A stretch of DNA of 16,039 nucleotides from Angelakisella sp. GTDB lineage: Bacteria; Bacillota; Clostridia; Oscillospirales; Ruminococcaceae. Of this stretch, positions 1 through 5,582 are shown piece after piece; the first letter of the stretch is position 1; every line of letters begins with the position of its first letter. Position numbers and translations under genes: made by a program. The notes under the pieces were generated by a model. It was not told the origin of the DNA and searched no databases. It worked only from the letters and a program-made list of their open reading frames with translations. Location: assembly GCA_020024515.1 (NCBI GenBank), contig JAHHTR010000043.1:1-16039 (forward strand). The letters run 5' to 3'.

Positions 1-23
1 ACAAATTTTATTCTACATCTCAA
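1..23 (-). CDS. Possible start of a divergent gene, cut by the window edge
   Basis: On the minus strand a strong Shine-Dalgarno sequence (AAGGAGGT, about 30-37) lies 8 bases before a TTG codon at 23-21. That frame then stays open to the window edge. Only seven codons are visible, so nothing can be said about the product. An in-frame TAA directly before the TTG rules out an earlier start, and the nearby ATG in another frame is followed at once by a stop. The case rests on the ribosome binding site alone. A gene diverging from flgM would differ from B. subtilis, where the gene upstream of flgM runs in the same direction. Confidence 0.25.
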
Positions 24-113
24 TTATTTTTACCTCCTTTTTTCTTCTGACTGTATATTTTATGAAACCAAATATTTTATTATACTTAAATTAAAAATTT
101 CCGTTATTATCTA

Positions 114-140
114 TAAATAAAATATAGTTTCTGTCGATAT
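114..140 (+). promoter_or_regulatory. Sigma-D (sigma-28 type) promoter of flgM
   Basis: TAAA at 114-117 is followed by exactly 15 bases and then GTCGATAT at 133-140. This matches the sigma-D/FliA consensus TAAA-N15-GCCGATAT at all but one base. Transcription would start near 147, giving a leader of about 70 bases before flgM. The same -10 variant occurs before fliD. Since FlgM inhibits this sigma factor, the promoter would close a negative feedback loop. Confidence 0.85.
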
Positions 141-218
141 AGTATTTGTGGAATATAAAATTTATGATTAATGTACTTACGATCAAAATTAAATATATTT
201 AAAAAGGAGTGTGAGAAT

Positions 219-515
219 ATGAAAATAGAATTTAACAATGCAGTATCCGCATATAAATCAACTAATAAATTTTCACCAATACCAAAAGTCCAAAAAATAT
301 CAACTTTGCAAACAAATAGAACAGAAGACAAAATAGAAATAAGTAACGAAAGCAGTAAAAAAGCCGAAATAAACCGACTTGCAGGTAATACAGCAAGCAA
401 TATAGAGGCAAGTCACACACAAAAAATCAACGAAATAAAAAAAGCTGTTGCAGAAGGTAAGTATTTTATAGGCACAGGTGAACTTGCAGATGCTCTTTTG
501 TCTGCTTTATTATAA
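219..515 (+). CDS. flgM: Anti-sigma-28 factor FlgM
   Basis: This 98-residue protein belongs to the FlgM family, small, largely disordered proteins that bind and inhibit the flagellar sigma factor (sigma-D/FliA) until the hook-basal body is finished. The C-terminal 30 residues (about 69-98) carry the family signature: a lysine-rich helix (KINEIKKAV) followed by a G-x-Y-F-type turn and a final helix ending in LADALLSALL, the part that contacts sigma. The N-terminal half is polar, Ser/Lys/Asn-rich and low in hydrophobic residues, as expected. I chose ATG 219 because AAAAAGGAG lies directly upstream; the frame extends 16 codons further, but without a ribosome binding site. It is the first gene of the cluster behind a sigma-D promoter, with flgN 36 bases downstream. 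Confidence 0.88.
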   Translation: MKIEFNNAVSAYKSTNKFSPIPKVQKISTLQTNRTEDKIEISNESSKKAEINRLAGNTASNIEASHTQKINEIKKAVAEGKYFIGTGELADALLSALL

Positions 516-551
516 TAAAATCCTATTTAAAATAACGGAGAAAAAGATTTT

Positions 552-1031
552 ATGAATATAAACAAACAAGAATTATATGATTTTTTTGACACATACTTAT
601 CAGCACTTACAAGTATGCTAAATGCCGAAGAACAAAAATTAGACGCAATATATTCAAACGATATGGAGCAACTGAACAAAGCCATGAATATATCACAGGC
701 AAACGCTATGCAAATAGAAAACCTTGAAAAAAAACGAGAAGTTCTGCAAGCAGAAGCAGGTCTTTCAAACTACAATTTTTCGCAAATAATCGAAGATGCC
801 GATGAAAAAAACAAAGCAAAGCTAAAACAAATATTCAGTAAGGCAGAAAAAACTATCAGTCAAATTCAATACTTAAACACACGCTCTATGCGTATAGCTG
901 ACAGCAATTTGCGATTAATGGGAATAGCTCCCGAAACATATTTGCACGAAACCACACCAAACTATCCTAATAGCAAACCAAAAGAAGCTATGAATATTCT
1001 TAATGCCAAAAAAGGCTATAATGTAAAATAA
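552..1031 (+). CDS. flgN: Flagellar export chaperone FlgN
   Basis: This 159-residue, mostly helical protein has the FlgN pattern: long amphipathic helices with a central Glu/Lys-rich coiled coil (about residues 45-70) and a more polar tail. FlgN chaperones in the cytoplasm hold the junction proteins FlgK and FlgL and bring them to the flagellar export gate. The position agrees exactly, since flgK and flgL follow immediately. A CGGAGAAAAAG ribosome binding site precedes the ATG. The FlgN family diverges quickly in sequence, so the call leans partly on position between flgM and flgK. The Pro/Asn-rich C-terminus (about 130-159) lies outside the helical core and may be the substrate-contacting or flexible end. 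Confidence 0.8.
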   Translation: MNINKQELYDFFDTYLSALTSMLNAEEQKLDAIYSNDMEQLNKAMNISQANAMQIENLEKKREVLQAEAGLSNYNFSQIIEDADEKNKAKLKQIFSKAEKTISQIQYLNTRSMRIADSNLRLMGIAPETYLHETTPNYPNSKPKEAMNILNAKKGYNVK

Positions 1032-1088
1032 TATGATAAACTTTAATATATAGATTAATAGAATTTCAATACAAAGGAGATAAAATCA

Positions 1089-2618
1089 ATGGCAATAAGA
1101 CCAACCTTTATGGGTTTTGAAACTGCAAAAAGAGGTATGCAAATAAATCAAAAAGCTCTTGATATAATAAGCCATAACATAACAAATATCGGCGTTACAG
1201 GATATACAAGACAAAGGGCCGACCAAGTATCACTTCACTATAACGGTATGCCGTCACGTTTTAAAGAGTCACCTGCAAACCTTGCCGGACAAGGTGCAAG
1301 AATCAGTGGTATAGCACAAGTTCGTGATCCATACCTTGATAAACGTTTCCGTCAAGAAAATTCAGATATTGGATTTTACAGTAAAAGTACTAATATTTTA
1401 ACAGATATAGAAACTTCTCTTGATGAATATGGCTCAGATGGACTGAAAACAGCACTTGAAAAAATGTATGAATCAATATCAACACTACACGGACTAACAA
1501 ACTCAACAAATGCAAATATTGTTCGTACAGCTGCAAAAAGCTTAACAAATGTTTTGCAACAATTTGACAAAAAACTTGATAATATTGTTTCCCAACAGCG
1601 TGAAGATTTAAAAATTTCAGTTGATTCTGTAAATACAATTCTTCAAAAAATCGCAGGACTAAACGAAAGCATATCAAAAGATGTTTTTGTGGCGAATGGT
1701 GTAAAAGATAATTATTATGGTCCAAGTGAACTTTTAGACGAAAGAAATCTACTGCTTGACCAATTATCTCAATATGGCGATATTGAAGTAATCACAAAAC
1801 CGGGAAATATCGTAGAAGTAAAGTTTGGTGGCAGAACAGCTATTGAAGTTGATTCAACAGGTAAGAGCAAAGCTCAGCAACTATCATATTCAGAAGACCC
1901 AACCAATAACACAACACATGTTAAATGGCGTGATACAGGAGCTAATATTGACACACGCACAGGTTCACTTTTGGCATCTGTCAATATGTTAAACGGTAAA
2001 GGACCGGAAGCTTTTGGAACAGAAAACCCTGAAAGAGGTATACCATACTATCAACACCAAATGGATATATTCGCTTCACGCTTTGCAGATATATTTAATA
2101 ATACTATTCCGGAATTTGACAATGACGGTAAACCAATCCCAGGTAAATTTAAACCACTTTTCACAACCAATAGCGGTAATATAACAGGTATTAACGCGGG
2201 AAATATTCAAATAAATGATGACTGGGACAAAAACCCTGAATACATTGTTATTAAAAACAGCGAAGACGGTAAATATGACAACACTTACTATCAAGCAATG
2301 CTAAATCACTTTAAAAATCCACATTCCTTCGGCGATTTTGGTTCTGAATATGAGGGAACATTTGAAGACTTTGTGAAGAACTATGTATCTACACTTGGTG
2401 AAGATATTACATTCCATGCAGGCAGAATGAGGGCAAGTGAAGCTGTCGGTAATACTGTACTTGACTCTATTGCAGAAATTTCCGGTGTCAGCATGGACGA
2501 AGAAGGTGCTGATATGATGGCTTATCAAAAAGTATATAGTGCAATGAGCCGTATGATGACCGTTCTTGACGAAGCACTAGATACACTTATCAATCGTACC
2601 GGTATAGTTGGTAGATAA
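1089..2618 (+). CDS. flgK: Flagellar hook-associated protein 1, FlgK
   Basis: FlgK forms the first ring of the junction between hook and filament and is exported through the flagellar type III apparatus. The 509-residue length is normal. The N-terminal 45 residues hold the axial-protein signature (MGFETAKRGMQINQKALDI followed by SHNITNIGVTGYTRQ), shared with rod and hook proteins. The C-terminal domain begins near residue 466 with SGVSMDEEGADMMAYQKVYS and ends in the coiled-coil-forming helix, as in other FlgK proteins. The central part is the variable surface domain. An AAAGGAGATAAAATC ribosome binding site precedes the ATG. There is no signal peptide, as expected for a flagellar export substrate. 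flgN, its predicted chaperone, lies just upstream and flgL follows after 60 bases. Confidence 0.95.
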   Translation: MAIRPTFMGFETAKRGMQINQKALDIISHNITNIGVTGYTRQRADQVSLHYNGMPSRFKESPANLAGQGARISGIAQVRDPYLDKRFRQENSDIGFYSKSTNILTDIETSLDEYGSDGLKTALEKMYESISTLHGLTNSTNANIVRTAAKSLTNVLQQFDKKLDNIVSQQREDLKISVDSVNTILQKIAGLNESISKDVFVANGVKDNYYGPSELLDERNLLLDQLSQYGDIEVITKPGNIVEVKFGGRTAIEVDSTGKSKAQQLSYSEDPTNNTTHVKWRDTGANIDTRTGSLLASVNMLNGKGPEAFGTENPERGIPYYQHQMDIFASRFADIFNNTIPEFDNDGKPIPGKFKPLFTTNSGNITGINAGNIQINDDWDKNPEYIVIKNSEDGKYDNTYYQAMLNHFKNPHSFGDFGSEYEGTFEDFVKNYVSTLGEDITFHAGRMRASEAVGNTVLDSIAEISGVSMDEEGADMMAYQKVYSAMSRMMTVLDEALDTLINRTGIVGR

Positions 2619-2678
2619 TAAAAACTATTATATTCTATAAAAATAATATATTGATTTAATATATGGAGGCAAAAAAAT

Positions 2679-3719
2679 ATGCGTATTACACAAAACAGTC
2701 TATCTCGTAACTATTTAAAGCGAATGAATAAAAACTATAGCGATTTATATCTTTCAAATATGAAGCTGTCATCACAAAAAAAATATTCAAGAGTTTCAGA
2801 AAACACAGCAGAAACTTCACGTGCTTTTCAAATAAGAGAACAAATATATCGCAATGAACAATGGAACACAAATATGAAAAATGCACAAGGAGAAATCAGT
2901 ACTGCTGAAAACTCTCTCATAACTGCAAATAACTACATAAAAGAAGTTACTTCGCGTATTATTCAAGGCGTAAACGGAACATTATCTGATGAACAACGTG
3001 ATATCATAGCACAAGAATTTCAAAGTATTCAAGATGAAATTATACAATTGGCAAATACTAAATTTGGTGATAAATACGTATTTGCCAATAGCGGCAAACT
3101 TGATGAACCACCTTTCAAAAGAACAGCAAACGGAATTGAATTTAATGGCTATCCTGTGGATGAAATTGTTGTTGATCCTAATACAGGTGCGTTAATGGGA
3201 CCTAATAAAGACGGACGAATGGAAGAACTTAAATACAATAAAGATATATATATTGATATCGGTATAGGATTTAACATGACAGGCAGCAGAAATAACGTAG
3301 AACTTGATAAAACAACAGCATTTAAACTATCAACCAGCGGACTTGACGCATTTGGATTTGGTAAGGATCCACAAACAGGCAAACCAATGAATCTTATTTC
3401 CGCTATGGACGAATTAATTAAGGCTACAAAAGATAATAATATAACTGAAATGCAATCATATCTTGACCATTTTGATAAGTTAAGTAATAACATCTTAACG
3501 CAAATTACAGATATAGGTGTACGCTCAACATATATTGAAGATAACCTAAAAATGAACGAAGATCAAAATATTACTTTTAAAGAAACACAAAACCTACTTG
3601 AAGGCATTGATATCTCTGAAGAAATCATACACAATAAAACACGTGAAATGTCATGGATGGTTACACTTCAAATGGGAAGCAAATTAATTCCGCCATCAAT
3701 ATTTGACTTTTTAAGATAA
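2679..3719 (+). CDS. flgL: Flagellar hook-associated protein 3, FlgL
   Basis: FlgL makes the second junction ring, between FlgK and the flagellin filament. The 346-residue protein starts with a flagellin-like N-terminal helix (MRITQNSLSRNYLKRMN, then a Lys/Ser-rich stretch and FQIREQI). It ends with the family C-terminus: a GIDISEEI helix followed by a second helix and SKLIPPSIFDFLR. The terminal DFLR is characteristic of FlgL. The intact N- and C-terminal helices separate it from flagellin, which ends in a different motif. A TATGGAGGCAAAA ribosome binding site precedes the ATG. An AT-only inverted repeat before the start is too weak to be called. The gene is followed after 59 bases by the DUF6470 gene, the usual Gram-positive order. 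Confidence 0.94.
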   Translation: MRITQNSLSRNYLKRMNKNYSDLYLSNMKLSSQKKYSRVSENTAETSRAFQIREQIYRNEQWNTNMKNAQGEISTAENSLITANNYIKEVTSRIIQGVNGTLSDEQRDIIAQEFQSIQDEIIQLANTKFGDKYVFANSGKLDEPPFKRTANGIEFNGYPVDEIVVDPNTGALMGPNKDGRMEELKYNKDIYIDIGIGFNMTGSRNNVELDKTTAFKLSTSGLDAFGFGKDPQTGKPMNLISAMDELIKATKDNNITEMQSYLDHFDKLSNNILTQITDIGVRSTYIEDNLKMNEDQNITFKETQNLLEGIDISEEIIHNKTREMSWMVTLQMGSKLIPPSIFDFLR

Positions 3720-3778
3720 GCAATTAACGGCAGCACTTTTAAGCTTTCTATACAAATGAAATAAAAGAAGGTGAAGAT

Positions 3779-4327
3779 ATGTTACAGGTTCAAATACAAA
3801 CTGTCCCTACCAAATTTCAAATTGATACAAAACCGGCAAAACTCGAATACACTATTGACAAAGGTTCATACGAATGGAAAGCCCGTATAGGAAACTATAA
3901 TATGGAGCTTGAAGATTTAAAATACAGACAAGATTCAACAGAATTCCGTTCAAGTATAGGACTCAAAAACAATGAACAATTTGCAAAAGAGGCTGCCGAA
4001 CTCGGTAAACAAGCTGCACAAGAATCTATTTCCAGATATGTTGAGATTGGAAATTCATTAGCAAAAATCCATCAAAAAACCAATATACCCGACACTTACT
4101 ATTCATATCTTCCTATTAATAAACAGTATTCATTGGAAGTTAGTGGCACCGCAGAAATCGATTGGTGGTTTGACCCTCCAACAAGAGATATTGAATACCA
4201 AAGAAAAGAGTTTGAATTTATTAACTATACTCCGGCAACCACTGAATTTACATATATTCCGGGAGAATTCAGTAATCAAATCATACAGTATCCCGAAATA
4301 CATTTTAATACTGTTGAAACAAAATAA
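3779..4327 (+). CDS. DUF6470 (YviE-like) flagellar-cluster protein
   Basis: This 182-residue protein resembles the DUF6470/YviE family, which in B. subtilis and many clostridia lies between flgL and fliW and has no established function. The N-terminus (LQVQIQTVPTKFQIDTKPAK) is the recognisable part: a beta strand with a repeated I-x-T-x-P pattern. The middle (about 60-105) is an Ala/Glu/Gln-rich helix, and the C-terminal half is rich in aromatic residues and prolines, with WWFDPP near residue 128. No signal peptide or membrane segment is seen. The ribosome binding site is AGAAGGTGAAGAT. fliW starts 26 bases downstream, so both are probably on one transcript. The family assignment is from memory of the N-terminal pattern and position; the function is open. 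Confidence 0.75.
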   Translation: MLQVQIQTVPTKFQIDTKPAKLEYTIDKGSYEWKARIGNYNMELEDLKYRQDSTEFRSSIGLKNNEQFAKEAAELGKQAAQESISRYVEIGNSLAKIHQKTNIPDTYYSYLPINKQYSLEVSGTAEIDWWFDPPTRDIEYQRKEFEFINYTPATTEFTYIPGEFSNQIIQYPEIHFNTVETK

Positions 4328-4353
4328 AACATTATGAAAAGGATATTTTATAT

Positions 4354-4788
4354 ATGAATATAGAGACTCGTGATTTTGGTAACATTGAAATATCAGAAGA
4401 AGAACTTATAGACTTTATTGAGCCTATATTGGGTTTTGAGGACAATAAAAAATATACTGTTTTAATAAACGATGAAATAAACAATGATATTTTATGGTTA
4501 CAGTCTACAACAAATAAAGATATTTGTTTCTTGTTAATTGATCCTTTTACTGTATTTTCTGACTATAATCCTACTATACCAAACCATTTTATTAATACAA
4601 TGGGATTAACTGACAAAAATACTGTTATACGTACAATTTTGGTTATTACCGATACAATAAGTAATGCTACAACAAACTTAAAGTCACCTATTATTATAAA
4701 TAAAGAAACACATGTTGCCGCACAAATTATTGTTGATGATGATTATAAAATAAAAACACCCCTCTTTGTACAAAAGGAGGAAGAATAA
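4354..4788 (+). CDS. fliW: Flagellar assembly factor FliW, CsrA antagonist
   Basis: FliW is a small beta-barrel protein that binds CsrA and relieves its block on flagellin translation. FliW is itself held by cytoplasmic flagellin, which couples translation to secretion. The 144-residue protein shows the family landmarks: GFED at 27-30, WLQS near 48-51, the I-D-P segment at 62-64, and NLKSPIIIN at 108-116 followed by a Q-I-I-V strand. The ribosome binding site is only moderate (AAAGGAT). The stop codon overlaps the csrA start by one base (TAATG, 4786-4790), and the csrA ribosome binding site lies inside the end of fliW. The two partners should therefore be translated in a coupled way and in linked amounts. 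No flagellin gene is visible nearby. Confidence 0.92.
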   Translation: MNIETRDFGNIEISEEELIDFIEPILGFEDNKKYTVLINDEINNDILWLQSTTNKDICFLLIDPFTVFSDYNPTIPNHFINTMGLTDKNTVIRTILVITDTISNATTNLKSPIIINKETHVAAQIIVDDDYKIKTPLFVQKEEE

Positions 4789-5033
4789 TGTTACTATTGT
4801 CACGTAAGGCAGAAGAAAAAATCCTGATAAACAACAATATAGAAATAACGGTACTTGAAATTCACGAAAATACAGTAAAACTTGGAATAAACGCACCAAA
4901 ATCTATTCCTATTTTGAGAAGCGAATTGTGTGAAACGGTTGAGCAAAATAAAAAAGCTATACAAAAAACCGATAAATCAATAATAAATCAAATTGCCAAA
5001 AATCTTCATATTAAAAAAAAGGGTGAAAAATAA
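4788..5033 (+). CDS. csrA: Translational regulator CsrA
   Basis: CsrA is a dimeric RNA-binding protein that recognises GGA in hairpin loops and blocks ribosome binding. In Gram-positive bacteria its main known target is the flagellin mRNA leader. The 81-residue protein begins MLLLSRKAEEKILI, has V-K-L-G-I-N-A-P-K at 30-38, and keeps arginine 44 (LRSEL), the residue most important for RNA contact, together with the Leu4/Arg6 side of the binding surface. The helical tail is Lys/Gln-rich. A strong AAAGGAGG ribosome binding site lies within fliW, and the start overlaps the fliW stop. The csrA stop in turn overlaps the start of the next gene (TAATG, 5031-5035). Cys48 in place of the more usual Tyr/Phe is a minor variation. 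Confidence 0.95.
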   Translation: MLLLSRKAEEKILINNNIEITVLEIHENTVKLGINAPKSIPILRSELCETVEQNKKAIQKTDKSIINQIAKNLHIKKKGEK

Positions 5034-5518
5034 TGACAAAACAATATATCGAACTCTTAAATCTTCTTGAACAAAAAAGAGATTATTTTTTACAATATGA
5101 ATTGGAAACAGATAATATTATACTTAACAGTAACGACGATAGTGATGAAAGTGTTGACCAAATAATAAAATCAATGGATAATCGAAATAAAATCGCCAAC
5201 AACATTGATATAATTTCCGCACAAATCCATAGTATTAATATTAAGTATAATATTAATAAAGATTTATTTTCAAATACCACTCAAAATACATCATTTAAAA
5301 ACAATTATGAAGAAGAAATTCACAAACAATGTCTGAATATTTTTGATATTATGCGAAGAATTCAGCTAAAAAATATTGACATAAGTAATTATTTTACAAG
5401 AACTTATGAAACTAGTAAAAAACAAATAGAAAAAAATCAATATACACCAAAAATATCAAAATATTTTGACAATATAAAAATAAATACGAATTATAGTAAT
5501 ACTTTTGGAAAAGGCTAA
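5033..5518 (+). CDS. Uncharacterised helical protein between csrA and fliD
   Basis: I do not recognise this 161-residue protein. It is rich in Asn, Ile, Lys and Asp, has no membrane segment or signal peptide, and appears mainly helical: about residues 3-25 (LLNLLEQKRDYFLQYE), 40-70 and 90-130, with a polar tail ending NTFGKG. The start overlaps the csrA stop by one base, so it is probably translationally coupled to fliW-csrA. Its stop codon lies inside the fliD promoter. The position suggests a small flagellar export chaperone of the FlgN or FliT kind, since FliT-like proteins bind FliD and sit beside fliD-fliS in other genomes. That is inference from size, helicity and context only. Its base composition is even more AT-rich than its neighbours. 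Confidence 0.8.
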   Translation: MTKQYIELLNLLEQKRDYFLQYELETDNIILNSNDDSDESVDQIIKSMDNRNKIANNIDIISAQIHSINIKYNINKDLFSNTTQNTSFKNNYEEEIHKQCLNIFDIMRRIQLKNIDISNYFTRTYETSKKQIEKNQYTPKISKYFDNIKINTNYSNTFGKG

Positions 5519-5542
5519 ATATTTAAAAAATAATGTCGATAT
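5516..5542 (+). promoter_or_regulatory. Sigma-D (sigma-28 type) promoter of fliD-fliS
   Basis: TAAA at 5516-5519, a 15-base spacer and GTCGATAT at 5535-5542 repeat the architecture of the flgM promoter, with the same single departure from consensus. The -35 element overlaps the TAA stop of the preceding gene. Transcription should start near 5549. It gives fliD-fliS its own late-class promoter in addition to any read-through from flgM. Confidence 0.85.
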
Positions 5543-5582
5543 GTATTTTATAGAAAACTAATATATTAGGGGGTAAAAAATT

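Noticed and set aside
1..120. Open + strand frame from base 1 to a TAA at 118-120, as if the tail of an upstream gene
   Set aside because: The translation is a hydrophobic, Phe/Ile/Tyr-rich string typical of AT-rich noncoding DNA, and it overlaps both the minus-strand Shine-Dalgarno and the sigma-D promoter. It cannot be excluded with only 39 codons visible.
1721..1790. GGCGATATTG inside flgK as a possible internal sigma-D -10 box
   Set aside because: There is no TAAA at the right distance upstream, and the bases are explained by conserved coding sequence.
2646..2666. AT-only inverted repeat just before the flgL ribosome binding site
   Set aside because: A 7-bp stem of A-T pairs only, common by chance in such sequence, with no terminator tail.
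4143..4337. 64-codon + strand ORF inside the DUF6470 gene
   Set aside because: It lies wholly in another frame of a gene with better support, has no ribosome binding site and resembles nothing.
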